64,000 nucleotides of DNA from Nitrospirota bacterium (GCA_021783515.1 JAJXTV010000015.1:29551-93550); one strand, 5' to 3'; positions 23,797 to 33,022 are shown, counted from the stretch's first letter. The notes: a model not told the origin generated them from the sequence alone. A program made the numbers and translations.

Positions 23797-24495
23797 CTAG
23801 GAAAAGAGCTTAAACAGCAGGAAAGTGAGAGCTGCCCCCATCAGACCCCCTGCAACCACCTCCGCGGTTGAATGCACCTTCGCTGCAACCCTGCTGTGGG
23901 CGATCAGAACAGCAAGGATAAAGCAAAGGAATGATGCGAGAAAGTTTTCGGTTGAAAAAGTGATCGCAACCCAGATCGAGAAGGCGAGGGCGGAATGGCC
24001 GCTCGGCATCCCGCCGCTGAGCGGATGTCCCTTGCCGAGATAGGATTTGGCGATGATCACGAATATCAACACCAGGATGAGAGAAATGAGGGAGATATCC
24101 GCCTTTGAATGCCGCGCGATATGAAAGCCGCCTGAAAAAGTATTCGCCAGATAGGGAAAGAGGATGATATATCCGAGGACCGCAGCCCCGAAGGCGGAGA
24201 TGAAGACCGCTCCCGCCGCGATGTCCTTTGCGATGCGGGCCTTCTCCGAATAGTCGGGGGAGAGGAGGTCCACAACAGCCTCTATGGCGCTGTTGAGCAT
24301 CTCCGCCGCGAGGACGATGATCACCGCGAGGGACAGGAGAATAAATTCCATCCGGGTGACCCCCAGGATATACGCGGCGATCAGCACCGCAGCAGCGGAG
24401 AAGAAGTGGGACCTGAGATGGCGCTGTGTCCTTGCGCCATGGAGGATCCCCTCAATGGCAAAATTGGCGCTCTTAAGCCATTGCGTGAAGGGCAT
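23797..24495 (-). CDS. Fusion of DgkA-type lipid kinase and PAP2-type phosphatase
   Basis: A 232-residue membrane protein with two lipid enzymes in one chain. Residues 1-120 are DgkA-like: ANFAIEGILHGARTQRHLR, then AEMLNSAIEAVVDLL, the ENxAIE-type active site that phosphorylates diacylglycerol or undecaprenol, and AKDIAAGAVFISAFGA. Residues 150-230 are PAP2-like: GGMPSGHSALAFS and SRVAAKVHSTAEVVAGG, the phosphatase motifs. A combined undecaprenol kinase/undecaprenyl-phosphate phosphatase in carrier-lipid recycling is the simplest reading. It is last in the phoH-7TM/HD-ybeY-dgkA cluster and overlaps ybeY by 23 bases. ATG at 24495 is the start that gives the DgkA N-terminus. Confidence 0.85.
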   Translation of the reverse strand: MPFTQWLKSANFAIEGILHGARTQRHLRSHFFSAAAVLIAAYILGVTRMEFILLSLAVIIVLAAEMLNSAIEAVVDLLSPDYSEKARIAKDIAAGAVFISAFGAAVLGYIILFPYLANTFSGGFHIARHSKADISLISLILVLIFVIIAKSYLGKGHPLSGGMPSGHSALAFSIWVAITFSTENFLASFLCFILAVLIAHSRVAAKVHSTAEVVAGGLMGAALTFLLFKLFS

Positions 24496-24931
24496 CAAAA
24501 AGCTCTTTCTCCTTCGCCTGCATCTTTCTCCTTTGGTATGCACTGATCTCATGGTCATATCCCGCGAGATGAAGAAGGCCGTGGATAAGCAGCCTCGCAA
24601 TTTCCTGGTGAAAGGTGGCATCGTACTCCCGGGCCTGAGCAACGGCCTTCGGCACGCATATCACGATGTCCCCAAGAGGGACGGAGCCGGAGGCCGGCGG
24701 TATCGCGCGGGACGGCGGGGCTTCCCACAGGGGGAAGGAGAGGACGTCGGTGGTTTTGTCGATACCGCGATGACGCGCATTGAGCCGCCGCATACGGTCA
24801 TTGCCGACGAATACGACGCTGAGCTCAGTGTGCGAAAGATCGAGCAATCGCAGCGCCCTGGCGAGGCCCCTTTTTATCCTCGGCAGGTTTAGCTTTTTCG
24901 CCCTTTGCAGATTCTTTAGATATATCGCCAT
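24473..24931 (-). CDS. ybeY: Endoribonuclease YbeY
   Basis: YbeY is a zinc-dependent RNase needed for 16S rRNA 3'-end maturation and ribosome quality control. The 152-residue product has [21 protein letters not shown] near residue 36, TDVLSFPL near 61, and the metal motif HGLLHLAGYDHE near 116. Length is normal. Its ATG at 24931 lies 107 bases inside the 3' end of the upstream 7TM/HD gene and has no clear Shine-Dalgarno sequence, so translation probably depends on coupling. Part of the phoH-pgpH-ybeY-dgkA order also found in Bacillus. Confidence 0.95.
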   Translation of the reverse strand: MAIYLKNLQRAKKLNLPRIKRGLARALRLLDLSHTELSVVFVGNDRMRRLNARHRGIDKTTDVLSFPLWEAPPSRAIPPASGSVPLGDIVICVPKAVAQAREYDATFHQEIARLLIHGLLHLAGYDHEISAYQRRKMQAKEKELFDALHAMA

Positions 24932-26381
24932 CGCCGAAATCGAAACCCGGATAATCGATCCTCCTGTGAAAAATGCCGGTAAGGATATAAATAAATCTTT
25001 TCTTAATCTCAGAGATGTCCTTGAGCGTCAGCTCACACTCGTCCAGCTGACCATCAAGGAAGATATGATTGATGATCTTGTCGACCAGCGCCGATATCCG
25101 GGCCGGCGTAGGGTCGGTAAGCACCCTGGAGGAAGCCTCTACCGCGTCGGCCATCATCACGAGCGCCGCCACCCGGGTCTGGGGCTTGGGACCCGGATAT
25201 TTGTAATCTTCCATGTTCGATATCCGCTCCTGGTCCTGCTCTTTCGCTTTTTGATAGAAGTACGTGATCAGGGCGGAGCCGTGGTGTTGTTTGATGATGT
25301 CGATGATGACCGGCGGCAGCTTATACTGCCTGGCAAGTTCCACGCCTTCCTTGACATGGTTTGCGATGATCATGCTGCTCATGTGAGGAGTAAGCTTGTC
25401 GTGTTTGCTCGGCGCCCCGCCCTGGTTTTCGACAAAATATTCGGCCATCTTGATTTTGCCAATATCGTGGTAATACGAACTTACCCTGCCCATAAGCGGA
25501 TTGACCCCGACCGCCTCCGCGGCCGCCTCGACGAGACTGCCGACGATGACGCTGTGATGATACGTACCCGGCGCCGTGATCATCAGCGTCTTCATCAGGG
25601 GCTGATTGAGATCGAGCAGTTCGAGAAGGCTGATATCGGTCGTTATCTTGAATACATATTCGAGGATGGGCAGGAGTACGGACACCAGAGCAGTAACGGA
25701 AACGCCGGCGAAGACTGCGAAGACAACCGAGGAGAGCATCTTCCCCAGCTCAAGATCACCTTTTGTAACGAGTATGATCAGGGCGATGAGTACATTGATG
25801 CCGGCGACGTAAAACCCGCCCCTGAGAAGAGCCGACCTTTTTTTGCAGCGGATGACGCTGAAGGCGGCCGTGAGGCTGCCGACAAAGGTGTAGAGAGGGT
25901 AGAGCGGGTCGCTCAGCCAGTAACCCGTGAGGAGGCTTATCGCAAAGGAGAAAGTGATGGCCGTATGGAAGTCGAACAACAGGGTGACGAGCATTGCGCC
26001 GGCGGCTATCGGAATGCCGTATACGGCGGTGTCGACGGCGATCGACCCGATGCCCCGTGAAAGATTCTGCAGAAGATAGTCGAATACCCTGCCGATCACA
26101 AGCGTACTGACGATCATCAGTCCGAGAAGGAGGAGCATATGGTAGTTGTGGATGTAGGACGGCTTATAGCGCATGATGTCCCGGTACAGGATGAACAGCA
26201 GGACCGCCGCGATCAACGCTCCGCCGATGAAGCGGGCGGCGTTCAGGTCGACCATCAGCGTCGACGAAACGGCGAGAGCAAGCAGAAACAGGGACGGCAG
26301 CCTCTTGACGTCTGCAGGAGCAAAGAGGAAAAGAGACAAAGGCTTTCTATCCTTCTGGGTTCCGTTTTTCATGTTTTTCAT
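24825..26381 (-). CDS. 7TM-HD domain protein, PgpH-like, without the extracellular domain
   Basis: A 518-residue membrane protein: about seven or eight hydrophobic helices in residues 25-240, followed by a cytoplasmic HD phosphohydrolase domain with [43 protein letters not shown] and [11 protein letters not shown]. The HD domain matches PgpH/YqfF, which hydrolyses cyclic di-AMP. Usual PgpH proteins have about 700 residues because of a 7TMR-HDED extracellular domain after the first helix; this one lacks it. ATG at 26381 has AAGG four bases upstream and overlaps phoH by 35 bases. Its last 35 codons overlap the ybeY reading frame. The c-di-AMP role is inferred. Confidence 0.85.
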   Translation of the reverse strand: MKNMKNGTQKDRKPLSLFLFAPADVKRLPSLFLLALAVSSTLMVDLNAARFIGGALIAAVLLFILYRDIMRYKPSYIHNYHMLLLLGLMIVSTLVIGRVFDYLLQNLSRGIGSIAVDTAVYGIPIAAGAMLVTLLFDFHTAITFSFAISLLTGYWLSDPLYPLYTFVGSLTAAFSVIRCKKRSALLRGGFYVAGINVLIALIILVTKGDLELGKMLSSVVFAVFAGVSVTALVSVLLPILEYVFKITTDISLLELLDLNQPLMKTLMITAPGTYHHSVIVGSLVEAAAEAVGVNPLMGRVSSYYHDIGKIKMAEYFVENQGGAPSKHDKLTPHMSSMIIANHVKEGVELARQYKLPPVIIDIIKQHHGSALITYFYQKAKEQDQERISNMEDYKYPGPKPQTRVAALVMMADAVEASSRVLTDPTPARISALVDKIINHIFLDGQLDECELTLKDISEIKKRFIYILTGIFHRRIDYPGFDFGDGDISKESAKGEKAKPAEDKKGPRQGAAIARSFAH

Positions 26382-27312
26382 ATGCCTTGATTATTTCCTG
26401 CACCAGTTTGTGCCTGACCACGTCTTTCTCGGAAAAAAAGACAAAACTGATGCCTTTGACACCGTCGAGGATCCTTACAATTTCGACGAGTCCCGAACTC
26501 TTTCCCTGAGGAAGGTCTATCTGAGTGACGTCACCCGTGATGACGGTCTTGGAGTTGAACCCCAGCCTCGTCAGATACATCTTCATCTGTTCTGATGTCG
26601 TATTCTGAGCCTCATCAAGTATGATAAATGAGTCGTTGAGCGTTCTGCCCCTCATAAAGGCGAGGGGTGCGATTTCGATAACGCCGCGTTCAATCAGCTT
26701 CTCCGCCTTCTCCACCTCCATCATATCATAGAGCGCATCGTACAGAGGCCTGAGGTAGGGATTCACCTTCTCGTACATATCTCCGGGCAGAAATCCCAGT
26801 TTTTCGCCCGCCTCGATGGCCGGTCGTGCAAGGACGATGCGGCTCACCTGCTTTTTCAGAAAGGCGTTGATCGCCATTGCCATCGCGAGATAGGTTTTCC
26901 CGGTTCCGGCCGGCCCGATGCCGATCACGATGTCATGGCTCCGGATCGTCTCAACATACGACCTCTGCGTCGCGGTCTTCGGTATGATGAAGCGCCGCTT
27001 CGAGGCCACCGCGATAGTATCGAGGAAGAGATCCTTCAACGACACGTCATCCGCCTCCGGGGCCGACCGGATTGCCGAGCGGATGTCCTCGGGGGTCAGG
27101 AAGGGCGCACCATGGCTGATCTGTACGAGCTCCCGGATCAATCTTTCCGCCGTCCTGATCTTCCGCTCCTCGCCCCTGAGAAAAATCTTGTTTCCCCGCG
27201 AGCTCACCTTTATCTGGAGGGATTCTTCTATCGCGCGGAGGCTCTTCTCCAGTCCGTTGAAGAACGACGGATGATCCTCCTCGGTGCCGAATTCAATGAC
27301 CGTAGTATTCGT
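26347..27312 (-). CDS. phoH: PhoH-family ATPase/RNA-associated protein, apparently with an ACG start codon
   Basis: PhoH-like protein (PhoL/YbeZ type), a P-loop ATPase linked to YbeY and ribosome or RNA quality control. Visible are a KH-like N-terminal segment ([16 protein letters not shown]), [16 protein letters not shown] for Walker [12 protein letters not shown] for Walker B and [19 protein letters not shown]. The family N-terminus ([16 protein letters not shown]...GLEKSL) is encoded upstream of the first GTG (27207), in a frame open back to a stop at 27324-27322 region. No ATG, GTG or TTG occurs there, but ACG at 27312 lies five bases after a perfect AAGGAG. From ACG the product is 321 residues, the usual size; from GTG only 286. 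Confidence 0.92.
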   Translation of the reverse strand, partial: TNTTVIEFGTEEDHPSFFNGLEKSLRAIEESLQIKVSSRGNKIFLRGEERKIRTAERLIRELVQISHGAPFLTPEDIRSAIRSAPEADDVSLKDLFLDTIAVASKRRFIIPKTATQRSYVETIRSHDIVIGIGPAGTGKTYLAMAMAINAFLKKQVSRIVLARPAIEAGEKLGFLPGDMYEKVNPYLRPLYDALYDMMEVEKAEKLIERGVIEIAPLAFMRGRTLNDSFIILDEAQNTTSEQMKMYLTRLGFNSKTVITGDVTQIDLPQGKSSGLVEIVRILDGVKGISFVFFSEKDVVRHKLVQEIIKAYEKHEKRNPEG

Positions 27313-27321
27313 AAAAGCTCC

Positions 27322-27993
27322 TTATTCGTCCTTGAGAGTCACAAAGACATGCAACCCGGCAGTCTTCTGCAGTTTGAGGGCAAACAGTTCCGCATCTTGT
27401 CTGCTATGGAATTCTCCCGCCCTGACCTTGTATATCTTTTCCTTCTTCTTCGTCCGGGTCACCCTGATATATGTCTTGTACCCCTTCTTTGCGTACTTTT
27501 CCTTCAGTCGCCTCGCCTCCGACTGGTTCTTCAGGGCTCCCAGCTGGACGGTATACACCGCCGCGGCTTCGGGGGGATCGGCAGACGCCGTCACCGCAGC
27601 AGGCTTCTTCTCTCCTGCGGCTTCCGGGGGCTGGCCGACCGGGGACTTCGCCTGACGCCCTTCATCCGCACCGGCAGCTGCCGGAAGCGGAGTGCCCGTC
27701 GGTTCCGGGCGCGGGACTTCTCTTTCAGGACGGGCCTGCGCATGATCAACAGGCACGGCAGCTGGTGCGACAGCCTGCGGCACGGCGTGGGGCGGCGGGG
27801 ACTGCTGAACTACACCCTGTCCCCCGGCCTGTACCGCCGCAGGGCGCTGATCGCCGGTATTCCCCGCGCTTTTCTTGCCGACGAAGAAACCGAGAGTGAA
27901 CGTCAGAGAGGAAAAAAAGACAACCATGACAATGACAAATTCCCTTCCCGCAAGGTGCGCTCCTCCACTTCCCCTGCCGTCGCCGACGCTCAT
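27322..27993 (-). CDS. SPOR-domain membrane protein
   Basis: A 223-residue bitopic protein: a short cytoplasmic start, one membrane helix (residues 18-40, FVIVMVVFFSSLTFTLGFFVG), a long proline- and alanine-rich periplasmic linker (about 45-145), and a C-terminal SPOR domain (about 146-220; YTVQLGALKNQSEARRLKEK, YKVRAGEFHSRQDAELFALK). SPOR domains bind denuded peptidoglycan at division septa, so a cell-division or wall-remodelling role is expected. ATG at 27993 overlaps the queA stop (ATGA). Its stop overlaps the ribosome site used by phoH. Confidence 0.9.
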   Translation of the reverse strand: MSVGDGRGSGGAHLAGREFVIVMVVFFSSLTFTLGFFVGKKSAGNTGDQRPAAVQAGGQGVVQQSPPPHAVPQAVAPAAVPVDHAQARPEREVPRPEPTGTPLPAAAGADEGRQAKSPVGQPPEAAGEKKPAAVTASADPPEAAAVYTVQLGALKNQSEARRLKEKYAKKGYKTYIRVTRTKKKEKIYKVRAGEFHSRQDAELFALKLQKTAGLHVFVTLKDE

Positions 27994-28997
27994 AAAACAA
28001 GCATAGCATCCCCATAGGAGAAAAATCTATAGCCCATAGAGATGGCGGATTGGTAGGTGCGAAGAAGTCTTTCCCGTCCGGCAAAGACCGAGGTGAGCAT
28101 TAGGGGCGTCGACCGGGGAAGATGAAAGTTGGTAATCAGGGAATCGATCGCCCGCGGCCTGTAGCCCTCCCGGATAAAGATGTCGGTCGTCCCTCTGATG
28201 GTTCCGTCGTCGCGCGAAATCTCCGAGCGCCCGCTCAGAAATCCTTCGATCGCCCGGGTCGTTGTAGTGCCGACGGCGACGATCCTGTTGCCCCGGGCCT
28301 TGACTTTCCCGATATCGTCGATGATACGGCGATCGATCTCGAAAGACTCGGGGTCCATCGTGTGATCGTCGACATCGTCTGCCTTCACCGGTCTGAAGGT
28401 GCCCGTGCCGACGTGAAGCGTGACATACCTGATGAGGACCGAGCGGCAACGGAGGTCTTCGATCAACCCCCGGGTAAAATGCAATCCGGCGGTAGGCGCC
28501 GCAATGGATCCCTCTGTTTCCGCATATACCGTCTGATACCGTTCCTTGTCGAATTCGTCAGGCCGGCGCCGGATATAGGGAGGAAGCGGCATCATCCCAA
28601 ACTGCCAGATAAGGCGGCCGGCCGCAGCAGGATCGGGAAACCTCAGCGTCTTTCCCTCATACACGTCCGCAATCGGGACTCCGGAGACCAGAAGCGGCCC
28701 CGAATACCGTCCCCTAGTCAGGATCTCCCAGGTGCCGGCGGAGACTTCCCTTACCAACAGGACCTCGATCCTGCCTCCGCCTTTCTTGCGGCCTTCGATT
28801 CTCGCCGGGAAAACTTTTGTCTTGTTCAGGACGAGCATATCCCCCGCCAGGAGAAAGAGCGGGAGCTCGGCGAACCTTCGGTGCTCGGCGCGACCGTCGC
28901 GATGCAGGACGAGAAGGCGGGAGTCGTCCCTCATGTCGGCGGGTCTCTCGGCGATAAGCCCTTCGGGGAGATAGAAATCGTAATCAGCGGCCTTCAT
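27990..28997 (-). CDS. queA: S-adenosylmethionine:tRNA ribosyltransferase-isomerase
   Basis: QueA transfers the ribosyl part of SAM to 7-aminomethyl-7-deazaguanine in tRNA to make epoxyqueuosine. The 335-residue product has the normal length and starts ADYDFYLPEGLIAERP, followed by DMLVLNKTKVFPARI, then GSIAAPTAGLHFTRGL near residue 165, VTLHVGTGTFRPV and ITNFHLPRSTPLML near the end. ATG at 28997 overlaps the SpoIID-type gene end by 14 bases. queH, the next enzyme of queuosine synthesis, is three genes upstream in the same directon. Confidence 0.97.
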   Translation of the reverse strand: MKAADYDFYLPEGLIAERPADMRDDSRLLVLHRDGRAEHRRFAELPLFLLAGDMLVLNKTKVFPARIEGRKKGGGRIEVLLVREVSAGTWEILTRGRYSGPLLVSGVPIADVYEGKTLRFPDPAAAGRLIWQFGMMPLPPYIRRRPDEFDKERYQTVYAETEGSIAAPTAGLHFTRGLIEDLRCRSVLIRYVTLHVGTGTFRPVKADDVDDHTMDPESFEIDRRIIDDIGKVKARGNRIVAVGTTTTRAIEGFLSGRSEISRDDGTIRGTTDIFIREGYRPRAIDSLITNFHLPRSTPLMLTSVFAGRERLLRTYQSAISMGYRFFSYGDAMLVL

Positions 28998-29970
28998 AGA
29001 CCTTCAACTGCGTCCCGGGATAGAAGAATGAGAGGATCTCCCGATAGGTTTTTCCCTCTCGAGCCATCTCGAGGGCGGACCACTGGCAGAGTCCCACGCC
29101 GTGACCGTATCCCTTGCCTTCGAAGACGAAGGCGTCGTTGTCCCGGCCGACGGTAAAGTTCGTGCTCGGAAGACGGCTCCAGCCGAGCATCTTCCTCAGG
29201 TCGGTCGCCTTTATGTGCGCGATCCCGTCCCGGTGGAGGATGTCGACCATCTTTACCCGCTTGGTGGTGGTGTAGGCCGCAATCCGTATTTCCCGGATGT
29301 CGTGCAGGTCCAGCGCTTTCTCGATTTCTTCGGCCGGTATCTTTCTCTCCCATATCCAGTACGGCGATAGTTCGCAGTGAGAGGAGACCGGTTTCATATA
29401 CGGATAGCTCTTCCCGAATACCTCAGCGGGGTCCTCGGTCTCCCCCCCGCACGTCGAATGGTAAAGCGCTTCGATCAGGTTGCCTTTGTATTTCAGCACC
29501 TCACCTTCGGTGTGCATTACAGCATAGGCGATCCTCGCATCGACGGCGTTTCCCTTGTAGACCTGGTGGAGCACCGACGAGGTGAGATCGAAATTCCCGT
29601 TGTGGTTTGCGCTCTTCTGATACAGTGCGTAGGTCCGTGCGATAACCGCCTGTACCTTGAGGGCCTCCATATCCCAGGAGGGCGGCACCTCTGCGTTTAC
29701 GACGTTCTTCACGTAATCCTCCAGAGGGAGTTCATTGATAAGGTACATGCCTCCCTGTCCCTTCCAGACCTCTATGTCTCCGACGTAATGGGTCCCGCTG
29801 ACGAAAAGGTCCCCTCTGAGTTTTCCTACCTTTTCGATCCGCTCCCCTTTTGCGGGGATCTCCTGGAAGACGTCGTCCAGGATCAGCACCTTGATCATAC
29901 TTGCCTCCGCAGCCAGACAGGAAAGAATAATGCTGAGGGAGACGGCAAGGAACGCGAGTCTTCCGGCCAT
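28984..29970 (-). CDS. SpoIID/LytB-domain protein, probable cell-wall lytic enzyme
   Basis: A 328-residue exported protein. A signal peptide (residues 1-25, LAFLAVSLSIILSCLAAEA) precedes the SpoIID domain, with INELPLEDYVKNVVNAEVPPSW near residue 85, LKVQAVIARTYALYQ near 110, the STCGGETEDPAEVFG stretch near 175 and GKGYGHGVGLCQWSALEMA near the end. In Bacillus SpoIID is a lytic transglycosylase acting on peptidoglycan without stem peptides. In non-spore-formers like this (SPOR protein present) such proteins probably act at the septum. ATG at 29970 follows GGGAGGCGATAGC and comes one base after the DUF2905 stop. Confidence 0.92.
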   Translation of the reverse strand: MAGRLAFLAVSLSIILSCLAAEASMIKVLILDDVFQEIPAKGERIEKVGKLRGDLFVSGTHYVGDIEVWKGQGGMYLINELPLEDYVKNVVNAEVPPSWDMEALKVQAVIARTYALYQKSANHNGNFDLTSSVLHQVYKGNAVDARIAYAVMHTEGEVLKYKGNLIEALYHSTCGGETEDPAEVFGKSYPYMKPVSSHCELSPYWIWERKIPAEEIEKALDLHDIREIRIAAYTTTKRVKMVDILHRDGIAHIKATDLRKMLGWSRLPSTNFTVGRDNDAFVFEGKGYGHGVGLCQWSALEMAREGKTYREILSFFYPGTQLKVYEGR

Positions 29971-29971
29971 G

Positions 29972-30199
29972 CTATCGCCTCCCGAACAGCCAGAAGAAGA
30001 TCGTGAGAAGGATACTGATGAGAATGCTTGTGGCAAGAGGGAAGTAAAAAGTAAAATTCTTCCTGTGAAAGACGATATCTCCGGGAAGCCTTCCGATCCA
30101 GGGCAGCCTTGGAAGGAAAATAAGCGCTGCGCCGATCAGCGCCATGACGGCGCCCACGACGAGGAGCAGTCTTCCTATGTTTTGCATGGCTTCGTCCAT
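29972..30199 (-). CDS. DUF2905 small membrane protein
   Basis: A 75-residue protein with two membrane helices (LLLVVGAVMALIGAALIFL and FPLATSILISILLTIFFWLF) separated by the conserved GRLPGDIVFHRKNFTFYFPL loop that defines DUF2905. Function unknown; the family is often encoded next to queA, ruvB and SpoIID-type genes, as here. ATG at 30199 has only a weak ribosome site. Seventy-nine bases separate it from queH, with nothing I can name in that gap. Confidence 0.88.
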   Translation of the reverse strand: MDEAMQNIGRLLLVVGAVMALIGAALIFLPRLPWIGRLPGDIVFHRKNFTFYFPLATSILISILLTIFFWLFGRR

Positions 30200-30278
30200 T
30201 CTTTCAACAGGATGATTTCAGGGCGGTGAGCAGCGGCCGATATACCCGAGCCGATCAGCAGCGGTCCGCAAGACGACG

Positions 30279-30824
30279 CTACTTTCGGGCCCCAGTTTTT
30301 TTCATGTAGCGTTCCATCTCCGAATATATGCAGCCGCAGTATTTCTGACGGTAAAGGCCGAACTCCGACGCAAGCGCCCTCGAAATATTCCATCCCTTTC
30401 TTAAGTCCTCGTAATAAAAAGAAACGCCGTGCCTGCGGCCGGCCTCTTTTCCCAGCTCTACTATCATATCAAATTTCTGATAGGGACTGGCAAGGAGCGA
30501 TGTCGTAAAACCGGCGATACGCATCTTGGCAGCCGTCTCGGCGGTCTTTTCAAGGCGCGTCGCATAACAGACTGAACACCTGTCGGTCCCTTTGCCGGTT
30601 ATCGCCGAAAGAAACGAATCGAGGGGATATTCATCGAGATACTCGATATCGAGACCCCATATCGCTTCGAGTTTCCTGAGCGAATCGCGCCTCTGGGCAT
30701 ATTCTGTGTAGGGATGGATATTCGGATTAAACCATAACCCTTTGATGTCGACCCCTTTCATCAGGAGCACTTCCAGGGGGTATATGCTGCAGTTTGAGCA
30801 GCAGATATGCATCAGCAGCTTCAT
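30279..30824 (-). CDS. queH: Epoxyqueuosine reductase QueH
   Basis: QueH (former DUF208) reduces epoxyqueuosine in tRNA to queuosine, replacing QueG in many anaerobes. The 181-residue product carries the cysteine set of the family: ICCSNCSIYPLEVL near residue 8, DRCSVCYATRLEKTA near 82 and KYCGCIYSE near 160, which ligate a 4Fe-4S cluster and a second metal. Length fits. ATG at 30824 has GAGG six bases upstream. It lies between ruvB and DUF2905 in the same directon as queA, so both late queuosine steps are encoded here. Confidence 0.93.
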   Translation of the reverse strand: MKLLMHICCSNCSIYPLEVLLMKGVDIKGLWFNPNIHPYTEYAQRRDSLRKLEAIWGLDIEYLDEYPLDSFLSAITGKGTDRCSVCYATRLEKTAETAAKMRIAGFTTSLLASPYQKFDMIVELGKEAGRRHGVSFYYEDLRKGWNISRALASEFGLYRQKYCGCIYSEMERYMKKTGARK

Positions 30825-30832
30825 GCGGGACC

Positions 30833-31855
30833 TCAGAACAGTCCGTGGGGAGCGTTCTTGCCAAGGTGACGGTAGCCGTTTTTGGTGACGAGCCGGCCGC
30901 GGGGCGTCCTTTCGAGAAGCCCCTCCTGCATGAGATAGGGTTCGTAGACGTCCTCTATCGTCTCCCTGTCTTCCCTCAGGGAGGCTGCGATAGTCTCGAC
31001 ACCGACTGGTCCGCCGCCGAACTTCTCGATGATCGTCGAGAGGAGCCTTCTGTCCATGTCGTCCAGCCCCTTTTCGTCGACGTCCAGGGCCTCGAGCGCC
31101 TTCTTCGTGATCGCGATGTCTATCTTTCCGTCGGCCAGCACCTGGGCAAAATCCCTGATCCGCTTCAACAGCCTGTTGGCGATGCGGGGGGTGCCCCGCG
31201 ACCTCCCCGCGATCTCGATAGCGGCGGCGTCCGAGATGGCCATTTGCATGATTGCGGCCGATCTGAGGACGATGCTCTGGAGTTCGCCGGGGTTGTAGTA
31301 TGTCAGCCGGTCGATTATCCCGAACCTGTCACGGAGAGGGGACGTGAGAAGACCGGTCCTCGTCGTCGCCCCGATCAGAGTGAACCGGGGGAGGCTGAGT
31401 TTCAGCGTTCGGGCATTCGGCCCCTGGCCGATGATGATGTCCAGCTGGAAATCTTCCATCGCGGGGTAGAGCACTTCCTCCACGATCCTCGGAAGACGGT
31501 GAATCTCGTCGATAAAAAGGATGTCCATATCGGAAAGGTTGGTGAGGATCGCGGCAAGGTCGCCGGGTCGCTCCAGCACCGGACCCGATGTTGTCTTTAG
31601 ATTGACCTTCAGTTCGTTCGAGATGATATGGGCGAGCGTGGTCTTCCCGAGGCCCGGGGGGCCGCAAAACAGGACGTGGTCGAGCGCCTCCTGCCTTTGT
31701 CTGGCCGCCTTGATGAAGATTCTGAGGTTGTCGCGTATCTTGTTTTGTCCGACGAACTCATCGAGCGAGCCGGGTCTCAGCGTAGTGTCGAGGGTTACTT
31801 CGTCTTCGGCGATTCCAGGGCTGGTCACCCTGTCGGGCTCTTGCGGCTTCTTCAT
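30833..31855 (-). CDS. ruvB: Holliday junction branch migration ATPase RuvB
   Basis: RuvB is the hexameric AAA+ motor that drives Holliday junction branch migration with RuvA. From ATG at 31855 the product has 340 residues with [19 protein letters not shown] near residue 25, Walker [16 protein letters not shown], Walker [12 protein letters not shown], the sensor [17 protein letters not shown] and the winged-helix C-terminus ending in [13 protein letters not shown] prefer 31855 because GAGG lies five bases before it; ATG at 31876 in the same frame would overlap ruvA by 11 bases. Downstream of ruvC and ruvA. Confidence 0.97.
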   Translation of the reverse strand: MKKPQEPDRVTSPGIAEDEVTLDTTLRPGSLDEFVGQNKIRDNLRIFIKAARQRQEALDHVLFCGPPGLGKTTLAHIISNELKVNLKTTSGPVLERPGDLAAILTNLSDMDILFIDEIHRLPRIVEEVLYPAMEDFQLDIIIGQGPNARTLKLSLPRFTLIGATTRTGLLTSPLRDRFGIIDRLTYYNPGELQSIVLRSAAIMQMAISDAAAIEIAGRSRGTPRIANRLLKRIRDFAQVLADGKIDIAITKKALEALDVDEKGLDDMDRRLLSTIIEKFGGGPVGVETIAASLREDRETIEDVYEPYLMQEGLLERTPRGRLVTKNGYRHLGKNAPHGLF

Positions 31856-31865
31856 CGCCGCCTCG

Positions 31866-32441
31866 TCATCCGGCATTTCCGGTCAACCGTCTCAGCGTTT
31901 CTTTGAGCAGCGTCTCGATGTCGGATGCCCCCTCGCGGTAGGTCTTCTCCAGGTATTCCTGTGCAACGGCTTTCTTGTAGCCAAGATTCACAAGCGCCGA
32001 GAGCGTGTCCTCGTAAACCCTGTCTTTGACGCCGGAGGGGGAGGGAAGCTTTTCCCTGAGTTCCAGGATCAGCCGATGGGCCGTCTTCTTGCCGAGACCG
32101 GGAACGCGGCAGAGTAGGGCGACGTCCTCGCGGTCTATCGCATCAAGGAAATCGTTATACGAGATGCCCGACATGATCGTGAGGGCCATCTTCGGCCCGA
32201 CCCCGGTAATGCCGAGGAGCGTGACAAAGACCTTTTTTTCCGCCTCGGAGGAAAATCCGAAGAGTTGAAGAGAATCCTCGCGGACATGGGTGTAGATATG
32301 AAGAAAGACGTCATGACCCTCGGGCGGCAGGGAGGAAAGAATATTCAAAGGGACGTTGACCAGATACCCGACACCGTTTACGTCCACCAGGACGTTGTCC
32401 GGTTTTCTCGATAAGATTTTTCCTCTGAGAGCACCTATCAT
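31866..32441 (-). CDS. ruvA: Holliday junction branch migration protein RuvA
   Basis: RuvA binds four-way junctions and loads RuvB. The 191-residue product begins [20 protein letters not shown], the OB-fold domain, then [20 protein letters not shown], two helix-hairpin-helix motifs ([18 protein letters not shown] and [20 protein letters not shown]) and a C-terminal RuvB-binding domain with [21 protein letters not shown] at 32441 has GGTGA five bases upstream. It lies between ruvC and ruvB. Confidence 0.97.
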   Translation of the reverse strand: MIGALRGKILSRKPDNVLVDVNGVGYLVNVPLNILSSLPPEGHDVFLHIYTHVREDSLQLFGFSSEAEKKVFVTLLGITGVGPKMALTIMSGISYNDFLDAIDREDVALLCRVPGLGKKTAHRLILELREKLPSPSGVKDRVYEDTLSALVNLGYKKAVAQEYLEKTYREGASDIETLLKETLRRLTGNAG

Positions 32442-32470
32442 CGTATCACCACAGACGGACAGCCCCCGGG

Positions 32471-33022
32471 CTATTTCGCCGCCCCGTCTCTTCCTGCACT
32501 GACGTCTCTGTCGACCGCATTGTTGAATTGTAAAGTATTCATATGGCAGAGGGCAAGCGCGAGCGCGTCGGCGCCGTCGGGGGAAATGGTGCCCCTCAGG
32601 CGGAGAATCATCTTTACCATCTCCTGCACCTGGCGTTTTTCGGCCCTCCCGTAACCGACGACCGCTTTCTTCACCTGAAGGGCAGTGCATTCGTGAAGGG
32701 TGAGCTGCTCCGATGCCGCGGCGAGCAGCACGACCCCTCTGGCATGTCCCAGACTCAGGGCCGCCTTGGCCCCTTTGGCGAAAAAAATCTTCTCTACGAC
32801 GATATCGTCCGGGCGATGTTCCCTGATGATTGCGACGAGCGACTCGTAGATATGTCTCAAGCGGTGGTGCAGGGGGCCGCAGGGAGCGGCGTTGATGGTC
32901 CCCGACGTGACATAGGACGCCTCCCTTCCGTTTGAAACTATCACTCCGTATCCGCAGACGAGGCTCCCTGGATCGACGCCGAGGATCTTCAGAAAGGCAT
33001 TACTTTTTGCGGGGTTCTTCAA
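32471..33022 (-). CDS. ruvC: Crossover junction endonuclease RuvC, start codon unusual
   Basis: RuvC resolves Holliday junctions by paired cuts. The catalytic acids are present: LGVDPGSLVCGYG near the N-terminus, IVVEKIFFAKGAKAALSLGHARG, then SPDGADALALALCHM. The expected N-terminus would be M-P-F-L-K-I-L-G; the ATG for it (33000, in TAATG at the end of gmhA) is one base out of frame and stops after three codons. In frame, the best start is TTG at 33022 with GAGG eight bases upstream, inside gmhA, giving 183 residues. CTG at 32992 would give MKILGVDPG and 173 residues but has no ribosome site. A one-base sequencing error is a third reading. Confidence 0.93.
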   Translation of the reverse strand: MKNPAKSNAFLKILGVDPGSLVCGYGVIVSNGREASYVTSGTINAAPCGPLHHRLRHIYESLVAIIREHRPDDIVVEKIFFAKGAKAALSLGHARGVVLLAAASEQLTLHECTALQVKKAVVGYGRAEKRQVQEMVKMILRLRGTISPDGADALALALCHMNTLQFNNAVDRDVSAGRDGAAK

